From: Planctomycetaceae bacterium | Lineage (GTDB): Bacteria; Planctomycetota; Planctomycetia; Planctomycetales; Planctomycetaceae | Length of the DNA stretch: 34,526 nt | Direction of reading: 5' to 3' | Assembly (NCBI GenBank): GCA_020426325.1 | Contig: JAGQQG010000060.1 | Span: 1 to 34,526 of the forward strand | Part shown: in pieces, positions 16,323 to 25,216 of the stretch | Numbering within the stretch: the stretch's first letter is position 1 | Layout of the letters: the number at the start of each line of letters is the position of its first letter | Program-made: the position numbers and the translations under genes | The notes under the pieces: model-generated | The model's input: only the letters and a program-made list of their open reading frames with translations | Told to the model about the DNA's origin: nothing | Database searches by the model: none

Positions 16323-18970
16323 TCGTTTGTCCTCTCCGCTGATTCAGTCGTCACCGCCCACAGTTGGAGAGCCATGGATTGCACTCTCCAGTAATTTGCC
16401 GGCGATTTTGAATTCTGAGTTCCTGTCGTTCCAGAAGCGGAGTTCGAACTTGCCGCGTTCGCAGCGGCCTCGGGTTGAACGCCCGCGCTCAGGCCGATCG
16501 TTAACTCACCGCTATCGGAAACTGTGAGCACACCAGGGTCAACAATCTCGAATACCAATTTGCCGACGGGATCAGTCACCTTTTCCACGCTGACGATGCT
16601 GCCATCTTTCAATCCCATAACCTCAATCTGGCCCATGAGTCCGGATACCATGATTTCAATTTGCAGTTTTGAAGCCTGCAGTGGCAGAAGCGACTTCGGA
16701 ATGTGCACGTTCAACCACGTGATGCTGGGACTTGATCGTTCCTGCCATTCCCGACGCTCATCATCCCAGAAGCCAGACGGTGATGAGCCATCGGGCGGGG
16801 GGCAAGTCGAGTAGCTGAGCAACGGTGCAGGAACCAGAATCTCAGTGTTCGATGGAGGACGCGTGAGTTGTAAGGGGACAGTGACCAGTGTGTCCCCCTG
16901 TCGCTGGAGGTCGTCACCGAAATCGAATCCATAGTTCCAGTCATTCACCCAAAGCAGCAGTTGCGGCTGGTCGAGTGAGTGCGTCCAGGTCTCGTTGGTG
17001 AACAATGCTTCGAGCACGCGCTGACGTCGGTTCTGAACATCGGTCAGGAATGTCGAATCGAGATATTGATTGGGCTCCATCACATCGTTTGCTGAAGCTG
17101 TAAATCGACCGTCTGATTCAAGCTGGACGCCGATCCGTCCCTGTTGTGTGGCGAGAACGGCATCTGATGCTTCGGCCGCTTGACCGATATAGCGTCCGGC
17201 AATTCCTTGCGAGTCGAGGGTCCCTCGGGCTTCCATCCGATTGGGAAATGCTCCGGAAGTAGCGACCGGGTACATCGCCAAACCGGCCGGTTGAGTCAGA
17301 CCCGCCCAGCGAAACGTCCCCAGATCCGTTGTGACCATCCGTCGAGTTGTGCCGTCAGTTCCTGAAACCTCTGGCCAAAGTACCCCGCCAGAATTGGTGG
17401 AGATCACGGAATCCGATCCTTCCGGACGGTAAACTCCCAATACTCCGTGAGAGAGCACATCGTCGGAGCCTCCGATGGCCTGTGCCAGTTGGATGCTGGC
17501 GATTGTCTCGACGGTGCTGTGGCGATTACTGATGCCGATTCCCAGAAACAGGGCTCCGAATAAGGCTGCCAATAGAGATCCGCACCAGCCAAAATGTTCC
17601 AGCCTTCCCCAGCGGGCTAGCAACGTACCGATCACTGCAAGCAACACAAGAAAACCCGCCATCGAACCGATGATCAGAGTTCCTGTCGGCACCTCGTAAG
17701 AGATAAACTCCTGAGCAAATGGCTCTAGAGACTCCGGTTCGAGCGGTTCAGGATCGCGTTTGGCGAATATGAAGGGTGCAAGGTCCTCCATTGGAGAAAC
17801 CGGAACGAACTCGGATTTCATCTCAAGTTCCCGGTTCTCACGAGCCTGTTTTTCGTCCGGCGTTTCGTCATTCGGCGGTTCTTTCGCTGGGATTTGGGGA
17901 GCAGGTTTCAACCAAGCTCTCGGGCCGAGAGTTGTGATGAGCAAGCGACCGGCACCGTAAGATCTCGTCAGGGCGACCGGCCAGCCGTTCACAGTGTTTC
18001 GGACCGTCATATCCGACGGCACCATCCTGACCAACTCAATCGGAGTGTCAAACTCGACTGGTGCACTAGCGATTTCGTCGGGATTGCCGATCTCCAGTGG
18101 AGTCTCAATCTTCACGGAAGTGAGCCCGACCCGATCAATGACGGTCCCACGGTATTCATCCCCTAGTAGCTGTTCCAAGAGGGTCGATCCTGTCCGGTCG
18201 ACCATTATCCAGAGTCGTCCGCCAGCATACAACCACCGTCTCACGGCCGTGAGGGCCGCCTGTTCTGTAATCAGCCGATCATCCGCAAGAATCAGATGGT
18301 CCAGGTACTTCAGACTCGTTTCATCCGCCGGAAGGAATTCGTTCGGCAGGTAGGTCACCCTGTTATTGATTCCTTGATAAACCCGATTCGCGACGACGAG
18401 GTCGACAACATCCTGTGGCATGACGTCGTTTGAAAGCCATCCCGCGATGATTCCTGTGTGACGTTCTGTCGAGTCGATCAGGAGGGTTCGATCATGCTGT
18501 AGCTGCCCTGAGCTATTCTTCAGGAGCACCTCTTGTCCCTGTGAATCATCAACCAGCAGGGAGCGAATATGGACACTCGCCCCCGGAATCTGATCGGCTG
18601 ACGGAATCAGGACTGGATGCGAGAGGGACAATTTGGATTTTGCAGGCAGCCAAAACTTTCTGCCGTATTGGAGCCCTGGCAGTCCGTCAAAATAGCTCGT
18701 GCAGAGCAGTTCTCTGTCTTCCTCACCTCCATTTTCGAGTCGCAGTTGAAACTCCCCCCAATGTCCGGGCACATAGGTGAGCCCTCCAAGCCGGGAATTT
18801 GCCTCAAGACTCAATTGGACTTCGGAAGTTTCAGACGCAGTCGTCTCCTGTTGAGCGAGTACCACATTCACCGTGGGTAGCACCTGCGCAATCGCAGGAC
18901 GTGAGAAAACCAAGGCCATTGTCCAAGCGACGGGGATGACCTTCAGGCAGAACGCAGAAATCTCACGCAT
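16319..18970 (-). CDS. Large exported membrane-anchored protein of the ABC operon
   Basis: An 883-residue protein with an N-terminal signal-like hydrophobic segment (MREISAFCLKVIPVAWTMAL). A first part with beta-rich sequence is followed by an alpha/beta region ('LRYLDHLILADDRLITEQ'-like, then 'AVRRWLYAGGRLWIMVDR'), which recalls the glutamine-amidotransferase-like fold of DUF4350/GldG-type ABC partner proteins. Two adjacent membrane segments lie at about 424-475, and a second extracytoplasmic region of about 400 residues follows. ATG 18970 is preferred over a TTG 30 bases upstream. The stop overlaps the ATPase start (ATGA). By position it may be the substrate-handling or accessory subunit of the transporter; this is inference and I do not recognise a named family. 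Confidence 0.6.
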   Translation of the reverse strand: MREISAFCLKVIPVAWTMALVFSRPAIAQVLPTVNVVLAQQETTASETSEVQLSLEANSRLGGLTYVPGHWGEFQLRLENGGEEDRELLCTSYFDGLPGLQYGRKFWLPAKSKLSLSHPVLIPSADQIPGASVHIRSLLVDDSQGQEVLLKNSSGQLQHDRTLLIDSTERHTGIIAGWLSNDVMPQDVVDLVVANRVYQGINNRVTYLPNEFLPADETSLKYLDHLILADDRLITEQAALTAVRRWLYAGGRLWIMVDRTGSTLLEQLLGDEYRGTVIDRVGLTSVKIETPLEIGNPDEIASAPVEFDTPIELVRMVPSDMTVRNTVNGWPVALTRSYGAGRLLITTLGPRAWLKPAPQIPAKEPPNDETPDEKQARENRELEMKSEFVPVSPMEDLAPFIFAKRDPEPLEPESLEPFAQEFISYEVPTGTLIIGSMAGFLVLLAVIGTLLARWGRLEHFGWCGSLLAALFGALFLGIGISNRHSTVETIASIQLAQAIGGSDDVLSHGVLGVYRPEGSDSVISTNSGGVLWPEVSGTDGTTRRMVTTDLGTFRWAGLTQPAGLAMYPVATSGAFPNRMEARGTLDSQGIAGRYIGQAAEASDAVLATQQGRIGVQLESDGRFTASANDVMEPNQYLDSTFLTDVQNRRQRVLEALFTNETWTHSLDQPQLLLWVNDWNYGFDFGDDLQRQGDTLVTVPLQLTRPPSNTEILVPAPLLSYSTCPPPDGSSPSGFWDDERREWQERSSPSITWLNVHIPKSLLPLQASKLQIEIMVSGLMGQIEVMGLKDGSIVSVEKVTDPVGKLVFEIVDPGVLTVSDSGELTIGLSAGVQPEAAANAASSNSASGTTGTQNSKSPANYWRVQSMALQLWAVTTESAERTNE

Positions 18971-19584
18971 GATTGAATGGATTGGCACTTCAGAAGGCAA
19001 GACGGGCGGGCGCGACTTCTCTGCCAGATGGGCATTTCAGCAGGTCGCGTCTGCATCACCATCCAGAATACTCGAGGATACTGACCGATATGGGCTGCCG
19101 CAACCCTGCAAAATGCCAAACTAATTCTTTCGCACATCCGATCAGCAATGGCAATGTTATGAGACCAGTTGACAGAAATGCAAAGCTCTCCGATGGGTCA
19201 TCTTTGATTCTCCCAAGGTTCCGGTCCGGACGGACTTCTGACACATTTCGTGTTCTGCGGCTTGAGAGTTGACCGAAACGCTTTCAAGAGAGAATCCACG
19301 CAGCCGTAGATGCTGTCGCGGTCTTCTGAAGGATCGCTGTTCTGAGAATGTGTCGAGTGGATCGAGTTGTCTCTGAAACGCGTCGACTCCGAAAAAGTTG
19401 GACCGGCCGGTCCGGGGACAGAGTGTCATCGCGGTGATCAGGCGGCGCGGCCAGGCCGTTGGGATGTCGGTTTGATTGCAATCGTGACTCTGCCGTCGCC
19501 GTGTCAACCAGCAGAGCGGCCACAAACCAACGGGCGAGACACCGGGCATGCCCGTGTGCCTCTAACGACCACGAAATCATTCTG
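18971..19584. other. Intergenic region with a 14-bp palindrome, no clear gene
   Basis: About 610 bases upstream of the ABC operon. Overlapping minus-strand frames of about 100 codons exist at 19157-19580, but none shows a recognisable family, a signal or a good ribosome site. A perfect 14-base palindrome GGACCGGCCGGTCC lies at 19400-19413. The operon promoter must be in the 18971-19150 part; I see no clear -35/-10 pair. Confidence 0.45.
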
Positions 19585-19737
19585 TCACCAACAGTACGAA
19601 CGAGGCCGCGAAACCTTACAGCAAAAAATCAGAAATTTCTGATTGTCTCGCATGGACATGACGTTCACTGCTACGACCAGGAACTCAACGTCCTCCGCGG
19701 ATAACGCGGACAACATCTCGACGAAATGACGATTCAT
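19585..19737 (-). pseudogene. Truncated nucleotidyltransferase (MNT-like) remnant
   Basis: The first 25-28 codons (MNRHFVEMLSALSAEDVEFLVV, then AVNVMSM) match the start of nucleotidyltransferase-fold proteins. In those, the sequence would continue 'FLVVGAYAMSxHG' and then reach the G-S/D-x-D catalytic residues. Here the similarity breaks at 'AVNVMSM' and the frame ends after 50 codons with no catalytic Asp pair. It overlaps the end of the small upstream ORF by about 50 bases, as in intact pairs I recall from planctomycetes. This is a broken gene. Confidence 0.6.
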
Positions 19738-19885
19738 CCACTTGTTCGCCTTTGAAAGCCCAGGCATCGACCGCCAATTGCCACATCATCCCCCACCGCT
19801 CTTCGGCAGTCGTATTCCGGAGATCATCTTCAGTTCCCTGATCCTGCACACGACCGATGCGAATGATAGAGCGGTTGTTAACCAT
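19685..19885 (-). CDS. Small antitoxin-like ORF paired with the nucleotidyltransferase remnant
   Basis: A 66-residue protein starting MVNNRSIIRIGRVQDQGTED. Its centre 'NTTAEERWGMMWQLAVDAWAF' and ending 'RRDVVRVIRGGR' match the small ORF that commonly sits directly before a nucleotidyltransferase gene in planctomycete genomes ('..TPEERLxMxWxLTxxAWxFxG...RHVVRVxRRG', recalled from memory). The role is not established; a toxin-antitoxin-type pairing is a reasonable guess. ATG 19885 gives the usual length; a longer in-frame start exists upstream. It lies 63 bases downstream of the HEPN-motif gene. Its partner is broken, so it is probably a relic. Confidence 0.6.
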   Translation of the reverse strand: MVNNRSIIRIGRVQDQGTEDDLRNTTAEERWGMMWQLAVDAWAFKGEQVDESSFRRDVVRVIRGGR

Positions 19886-19948
19886 AACTGAATTGTAGCA
19901 CCAAACTTGATCAGTAACACGCGGTAGAACGGAATCGCAATACATGAG

Positions 19949-20884
19949 CTACATGTCTGCAAGAATCACTTTCTTCTCATAGAGGTTCTTGAGCCAATCA
20001 TCTTCCGGATGGAGGAGGCACATCAAGTGGTAGATCGCAATTTCAACATTTTTCACGTACTGATCTGCTTCACTGCGATTGACGTGTTCACCTCCGGGGC
20101 GGTGGATGAGCTTGTTTCGCTTTTCGCTTCCTTCGCGGAGCGAGTTGAGTTTCGGAGATCGTTCGCCCGCGTACTTTTCCAAGATCTGACCGTAGAGCTT
20201 TTGCAGTGGAGGCGAAGGAAGCTCCAAAAGAAGAGTTTCAAGCAAGGGTTCCTTTGCAATCAGGAACTCTTTAATGGCAAGCTCGGCTGCAATTGTGGCA
20301 TCAATCCACCGACAACTCGGTTCCCGTTCATTTTTTGCCCGATGAAGATGCCGCATCGCATGAATCAACACCGGTGGCTGCTCGCCAGCCATGGCATGTT
20401 GGACACGACTGATGATTTCACCTTTGTATGCAGGAATGCTTCCAATTGTTATTGACCCACAAGAAGTCGTCGGTGGGTATGGACACCAGACCGAACCATC
20501 TACTGACCACTGGAGAGGTACCGCTTTACCAAGCAGTGTTTCACTTATTTGAGGATTATCAAGGTACAGCTTCAGCAATCGTACGAATCTGGCTGTTATC
20601 TGAGTCAACTCTTTGCTGGCCTCACGCACGATGGTACGAATGTTCTCAGGTATTTTGTCGGCTTGATACCCAGCCTGTTGGATGATATCTGGTCCATCAG
20701 AAGGCACACTGATTGCTCTCCGCGTCTCGACTGTACTCAAGTCAGCGAGTGTTGCGGTGATTTTGATTCCATTCGATATGATGAATAGATCATTTCCAAC
20801 TAGATGCTCTGCAATTCCTTCTGTCTGGGAATTCATCGCCCATGTGTCTTTCAGCCAAATGTTCTGATGCTTTTCGTCGCGCAT
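19949..20884 (-). CDS. Protein with a C-terminal HEPN-like R-x4-H motif
   Basis: A 311-residue soluble protein. The first half is not recognised. The C-terminal 120 residues are helical: 'TIAAELAIKEFLIAKEP', a Pro-rich turn, then 'LREGSEKRNKLIHRPGG' followed by 'ADQYVKNVEIAIYHLMCLL'. The R-N-x3-H signature (R256..H261) with a polar residue after Arg, between two helices, is the hallmark of HEPN domains, many of which are RNases in defence and toxin systems. Similar C-terminal domains also occur in housekeeping 'Apea-like HEPN' proteins, so nuclease activity is not certain. ATG 20884 is supported by GGGAG upstream; a longer frame would overlap the divergent sulfatase gene start. Downstream is a relic nucleotidyltransferase pair. 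Confidence 0.6.
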   Translation of the reverse strand: MRDEKHQNIWLKDTWAMNSQTEGIAEHLVGNDLFIISNGIKITATLADLSTVETRRAISVPSDGPDIIQQAGYQADKIPENIRTIVREASKELTQITARFVRLLKLYLDNPQISETLLGKAVPLQWSVDGSVWCPYPPTTSCGSITIGSIPAYKGEIISRVQHAMAGEQPPVLIHAMRHLHRAKNEREPSCRWIDATIAAELAIKEFLIAKEPLLETLLLELPSPPLQKLYGQILEKYAGERSPKLNSLREGSEKRNKLIHRPGGEHVNRSEADQYVKNVEIAIYHLMCLLHPEDDWLKNLYEKKVILADM

Positions 20885-20966
20885 TGTTGCTCCCTTACCA
20901 GCTCCGTCTGACCACTCAGAACATAACAATGGTAACTCGACACAAACACGATCTGCGAGGTTCGTC

Positions 20967-22493
20967 ATGACAAAGTTTATTCGCTATTCACTTCCGGCAA
21001 TTCTCCTGATCGCAATTCTTGCTGGGCAGGCTCATTCCGCCGAGCGGAATGTGATCCTTTTTATCACGGATGATGAAAGCCCGACGCTCGGTTGTTACGG
21101 CGATGAGGCTGCTGTGTCGCCCGCGATTGATGCGATTGCGAGTGATGGGACGCTGTTCACGCGGGCCTTTGCCACGACTGCGAGTTGCAGTGCCTCGCGA
21201 TCCGTCGTGATGTCGGGCATACACAATCATGTGAACGGGCAGTATGGACATCAGCACGCGTATCACAAGTTCGCGTCGTTCGACAACGTGGTCAGTCTCG
21301 CCCTGCCGCGGGTGATGGAACGGGCCGGATACCGCACAGCACAAATCGGCAAGTATCACGTCGCTCCCGAAGAGGTGTACCACTTTGAGGCCTATCTGAA
21401 GGGGAACTCTCGGAACGCGGTGCAGATGGCGGAGGCAAGTCGTGAGTTCATTGCGAACTCCAAAGACGAGCGTCCATTCTTCCTGTACTTCGCGACCAGC
21501 GATCCGCATCGTGGCGGCGGGATTGATCAGACCTCACAGCTCGAACTCAAGCCCGATCTCTTCGGCAACAAGCCGAATCACGGCGCACATGAGGGCGTGA
21601 ACGAGGTGTTCTTCGATCCGGCGGACGTGGTCGTGCCCCCCTTCCTGCCGGACACGCCCCAGACGCGCGAGGAACTGGCACAGTATTACCAGTCGTGTGC
21701 CCGCATCGATCAGGGAGTTGCAAGACTGGTTGAGATTCTCAAAGAGGCCGACCTGTATGACAAAACGATGTTCGTTTTCACGTCCGACCACGGGATGGCC
21801 TTCTCTGGTGGGAAGACGACCGTCTATGAGCCGGGGCTGCGGGTGCCGTTCATTGTTCGTAATCCCTACGAGGGTCAACGCGGGATCGTCAGCCATGCGA
21901 TGATTTCTCACATCGATATCACGCCCTCACTCCTCGACTTCGCCAGCGGTCTTGATCGCGAAGCAAATGCCCCGAAGGACATGGTGGATGCGGACGAATT
22001 CTGGAAAGGAACACCCGAAGCCCGCGAGAACCGTGGCCCCGTCAAGAATCTGTCCTCTTACCACGGACGCAGCTGGATTCCCATTCTGGGGGACGCGAAT
22101 GCGATGCATCACGACACGATCTTCGCGTCACACACCTTTCATGAGATTCAGATGTACTACCCGATGAGGGTGATCCGCGACGACAAGTACAAGCTGATCT
22201 GGAACATCGCTTACGAACTGCCGTACCCGTTCGCCAGCGATCTCTGGGCCGCGTCAAGCTGGCAAGCCCAGTTTCAGCTGGGTGAGGATGCGCCCTACGG
22301 GCAGAAGACGGTCGGGGAGTACATCCACCGCCCAGCCTTCGAACTCTACGACATGCAGACCGACCCACACGAACGAACCAATCTCGCAGACGACAGCCAG
22401 CACGCAGAGGTGCTCGAAACCTACAAGGCCAGACTGAAAGAACTCCAAACCCAGTTTAACGATCCCTGGGTCATGAAGTGGGAGTACGAGTGA
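20967..22493 (+). CDS. Secreted sulfatase (sulfamidase/arylsulfatase A-like)
   Basis: A 508-residue type I sulfatase. The signal peptide (MTKFIRYSLPAILLIAILAG, cleavage near AHSA, about residue 25) sends it out of the cytoplasm. Metal ligands 'FITDDESP' (D35, D36) precede the formylglycine motif C74-S-A-S-R78. 'TSDHGM' carries the later Asp-His pair, and the C-terminal subdomain has 'YKLIWN' and 'ELYDMQTDPHERTNLA', typical of the family. The motif is CxASR rather than CxPSR, a known variant. Cys74 needs conversion by a formylglycine-generating enzyme, which is not in the window. Overall it resembles heparan N-sulfatase-like subfamilies. The start is 82 bases from the divergent HEPN-motif gene. 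Confidence 0.93.
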   Translation: MTKFIRYSLPAILLIAILAGQAHSAERNVILFITDDESPTLGCYGDEAAVSPAIDAIASDGTLFTRAFATTASCSASRSVVMSGIHNHVNGQYGHQHAYHKFASFDNVVSLALPRVMERAGYRTAQIGKYHVAPEEVYHFEAYLKGNSRNAVQMAEASREFIANSKDERPFFLYFATSDPHRGGGIDQTSQLELKPDLFGNKPNHGAHEGVNEVFFDPADVVVPPFLPDTPQTREELAQYYQSCARIDQGVARLVEILKEADLYDKTMFVFTSDHGMAFSGGKTTVYEPGLRVPFIVRNPYEGQRGIVSHAMISHIDITPSLLDFASGLDREANAPKDMVDADEFWKGTPEARENRGPVKNLSSYHGRSWIPILGDANAMHHDTIFASHTFHEIQMYYPMRVIRDDKYKLIWNIAYELPYPFASDLWAASSWQAQFQLGEDAPYGQKTVGEYIHRPAFELYDMQTDPHERTNLADDSQHAEVLETYKARLKELQTQFNDPWVMKWEYE

Positions 22494-22533
22494 GAAACGC
22501 TTAGTCTCTCTGAGGACAAGGGCCAAGAAGGGG

Positions 22534-22553
22534 CACATCGTCGCTACGATGTG
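22534..22553. terminator. Candidate bidirectional terminator hairpin
   Basis: CACATCGTCGCTACGATGTG forms a perfect 8-bp stem with a 4-base loop between the converging ends of the sulfatase (+) and the PEP-CTERM gene (-). A short CTTT follows about 6 bases downstream on the plus strand, and CCCCTTCTT follows on the minus strand. Placement is ideal; the weak T-runs lower confidence. Confidence 0.5.
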
Positions 22554-22565
22554 AGGCGCTTTCCG

Positions 22566-23255
22566 TCACACACTCTGTGTGTTCACCCCATCCTTGCGTC
22601 GTCGTCGCACTTGCACTATTCCACCACCCAGGCAGGCGAGACCCAGCATCGTTAAGCTGGCAGGTTCAGGAACGACTGCGGCTTGGACGACGATAGAATC
22701 AGAACCGAAGGTAACGCCTCCATCGTATGGCGAGCCTAAGAAACCCGATTGGCCAGCCGCGGTGAAATACGTACTTTGGTCAGCGGTTGCGAATGCCTGC
22801 AGTGTGTGTGTTCCCAATTGCGTGACCACATAGGAGCCACTTGCCAACAGGAACGATCCAGGCCCTGCGTTACCCACAGTGTTGCCATCCTGCGTGAAAT
22901 CGAAAGCACCGATGAGTTCAAGTTGCATCGTCCCACCGTTGTAAGTTCCACCGCTGTTGAACCCTGGAGCGGCCGCCTGAAACGCCGGTGAGACGGTTCC
23001 CGTCGACATGGTTTCGCCGAAACTGTCGCCGATGGTAACTGATGCCTGAGCGATGCCAAAGTTTGAACCCACGTCAGGTGCTCCCGCGACGGTCGCATAA
23101 ACCTCCCAGTTGATGGTCGAACCGAGTGCGACCGGTCCAGCTTCGACAATGTTCACATCATACGAGAGCGATAGAGCCGCTTGCGTCGACCCAGCGATCC
23201 CAAAGTAAGCACACACCAGACAACAGGGGAGCAATGTCTGAAACGTTCGCATCAT
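22566..23255 (-). CDS. Secreted PEP-CTERM sorting-domain protein
   Basis: A 229-residue protein with a signal peptide (MMRTFQTLLPCCLVCAYFGI, cleavage near TQAALS) and a beta-rich, Gly/Thr/Ser-rich core with a repeat-free adhesin-like look. The C-terminal tripartite PEP-CTERM signal is 'VVPEPASLTMLGLACLGGG' followed by an 'RRRRK' cluster. Such proteins are processed by an exosortase and often associate with exopolysaccharide or the cell surface; no exosortase gene is in the window. ATG 23255 has GGAG eight bases upstream. Function is otherwise unknown. Confidence 0.85.
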   Translation of the reverse strand: MMRTFQTLLPCCLVCAYFGIAGSTQAALSLSYDVNIVEAGPVALGSTINWEVYATVAGAPDVGSNFGIAQASVTIGDSFGETMSTGTVSPAFQAAAPGFNSGGTYNGGTMQLELIGAFDFTQDGNTVGNAGPGSFLLASGSYVVTQLGTHTLQAFATADQSTYFTAAGQSGFLGSPYDGGVTFGSDSIVVQAAVVPEPASLTMLGLACLGGGIVQVRRRRKDGVNTQSV

Positions 23256-23751
23256 CACTCAAACTCCGATTAAGTTTTGCAAATCGGCCCGATTCGCCAA
23301 TGTGCTAAGTGGCACTGTGGATGCCGTATCTCACTCTGTTGACTGAAAGCCGAAGGTGAGGTGCCATTCTTAAAATTCAAATCACTGAAGACAGATTCAA
23401 TGACTTGATACTCAGTGTAAAGTTAAAACCAAAGCGCATTATTTTGAGGGTCAGATTGGCTGTAGCGAGATGTTGCCAAAACACTACACGGTTTTGCGCT
23501 CAGAAGACCTCGAAATGCAGGAATGTTTTTAACTCTGGCCCGAGCTTCACCGGCATGATCGTAATCATCGGAAAGACTCTCCGCAACTACCCCAGCCCCA
23601 TTATTCTGTAGATTGGGCAGATTTCCTAGACTGGCAATACGCCCTTTCTCGTCTCAAGCAAATCGGTGGAATTGAACTCAAGGGAGAAGGGTCTTCTTGT
23701 CGAATGACGCCTCGGCTTGTGAGGCGGCAATCCAAGCTTTCGGTCGGCAGG
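23256..23751. other. Intergenic, no clear gene
   Basis: Nearly 500 bases, relatively AT-rich at 23360-23620, between the PEP-CTERM gene and the stop of the beta-CASP gene. A plus-strand frame at 23405-23611 (68 codons) has no recognisable similarity or ribosome site. A small GCCTC-7-GAGGC hairpin lies at about 23709-23725, just past the end of the beta-CASP gene, without a T-run. Confidence 0.45.
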
Positions 23752-25146
23752 TCAGATTTCAAACGTCTCACCCCATTGGGGGATGTGGATGTCTTCGTCC
23801 ACGTACTCCCGAAGAATGGGAGCCAGAGCCGCGGCGTGTTCGGGTTCGCCGTGGACGAGGAATGCCTGGCCAAAGCTCCCCTGCTCTGTTGATTTCTCGA
23901 ACCACCACTTGAAATCCGTCGCATCAGCGTGGGCCGAGAGGCCGCTGAGCTGTTCAACCCGGCACTTGAGCGGCTGTTCGCGACCGAAGATGCGCACGAA
24001 TTCCTGCCTCTCCTGAATTCGCCGCCCCAGCGTGTGCGGAGCTTGATACCCCATTAGAATGACCGTATTGCGTTCGTCGGAGACGGCGTGCTTGAGGTGG
24101 TGCACCACACGACCGTTCTCGCACATGCCGCTGGCGGAGATGATGACCATCGGCTCACGGCGATCATTGAGCGCAGCTGACTCTTTTGGTTTGTCGACGT
24201 AGGTCAACCCGCCGAAGGAGAACACGTCCTTGTCCGTGAGCAGCGATCGCTGGACGTCTTCATCCAGCGTCTCGTCGTAGCGACGGAAGATCTTCGTGAC
24301 CCGTGTCGCCAGCGGACTGTCGACAAACACTGGGAGCGGACACAGTTCTCCACTGTTGAAAAGTTCATTGAGGAAGTACACCACCTGCTGAGTACGACCG
24401 AGCGCAAAGGCGGGGATGATCGTGCGGCCTCCCTTGTCCATCGTCTCGCAGATGATGGTTTTGAGTTCATTCTTGATGTCCCCCGCCGGCGGATGCACGC
24501 GCCCACCGTACAGGCATTCGGTGATGAGCACATCCGCCCCCGCGACCGGCTGCGGATCAACCAGCAATGGCATCCCGCGACGTCCCAAGTCACCGGTGAA
24601 AACGATGTGTTTACGATCCGTCCCGTCCAGCACGTCCAACTCAGTGATGGCTGATCCCAGAATGTGTCCCGCTGGAACAAACCGCAGCCGGAAGTCCTCC
24701 CCCAACTCATGCCACTCGCCGAAGGAGAGCGGCTCCACCCTGTTGATCAGCGATCGAACGTGCTCTTCCGTGTATAGCGGCTCGACTGAAGGGTGCTTCC
24801 CCTTCAGCTTGCGGCCGAGGTATTTCGCGTCCTCAGCCTGAATGTGTGCCGAGTCGAGCAGCATCAACTCGGCGATGTCCGCCGTCGCCTCCGTACAGAA
24901 CACCGGGCCGCGAAACCCAGCCCGGTACAATCCCGGCAGGTTCCCGCAGTGGTCGATGTGTGCATGTGAGAGCACGACCGCATCAAGATCTTTGGGACGA
25001 CAATGGAACCGCTCATTCTTCTTCCGGGCCTCCGCTCGCGGCCCTTGGAAGAACCCGCAATCCAATAGCACCCGCCGATCCCGCGTCTCAATGAGATGCT
25101 GCGACCCGGTGACTTCGCCCGCTGCGCCAAGGAATGTGATTTTCAT
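23752..25146 (-). CDS. Beta-CASP metallo-beta-lactamase-fold RNase
   Basis: A 464-residue soluble enzyme. The MBL core has 'LGAAGEVTGSQHLIE' at the start, the H61-A-H-I-D-H66 zinc motif, 'VPAGHILGSA' and 'FTGDLGRRG'. The beta-CASP insertion is marked by 'IPAFALGRTQQVVYFL', 'PVFVDSPLA', 'SASGMCENGRVVHHL' and 'LSAHAD' near the C-terminus. This is the full set for the CPSF73/Ysh1-like bacterial group, which acts on RNA as endo- or exoribonuclease; length is normal. Its RNA target is unknown. It lies 70 bases downstream of the MFS gene on the same strand, which may be coincidence. Confidence 0.9.
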   Translation of the reverse strand: MKITFLGAAGEVTGSQHLIETRDRRVLLDCGFFQGPRAEARKKNERFHCRPKDLDAVVLSHAHIDHCGNLPGLYRAGFRGPVFCTEATADIAELMLLDSAHIQAEDAKYLGRKLKGKHPSVEPLYTEEHVRSLINRVEPLSFGEWHELGEDFRLRFVPAGHILGSAITELDVLDGTDRKHIVFTGDLGRRGMPLLVDPQPVAGADVLITECLYGGRVHPPAGDIKNELKTIICETMDKGGRTIIPAFALGRTQQVVYFLNELFNSGELCPLPVFVDSPLATRVTKIFRRYDETLDEDVQRSLLTDKDVFSFGGLTYVDKPKESAALNDRREPMVIISASGMCENGRVVHHLKHAVSDERNTVILMGYQAPHTLGRRIQERQEFVRIFGREQPLKCRVEQLSGLSAHADATDFKWWFEKSTEQGSFGQAFLVHGEPEHAAALAPILREYVDEDIHIPQWGETFEI

Positions 25147-25216
25147 GTCAGCAGTTTAGCCTGCCTGTCCTGAGCGAGGAATCGTGAAACCTCATCGGAG
25201 TTTCAACGGATGGCAG

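Noticed and set aside
19157-19580. Overlapping minus-strand frames of about 100-130 codons
   Set aside because: Low-complexity Arg/Ser/Thr-rich translations, no recognisable family, no good start; treated as non-coding.
23405-23611. Plus-strand 68-codon frame in the gap after the PEP-CTERM gene
   Set aside because: No ribosome site, no recognisable motif and a basic, irregular translation; not supported as a gene.
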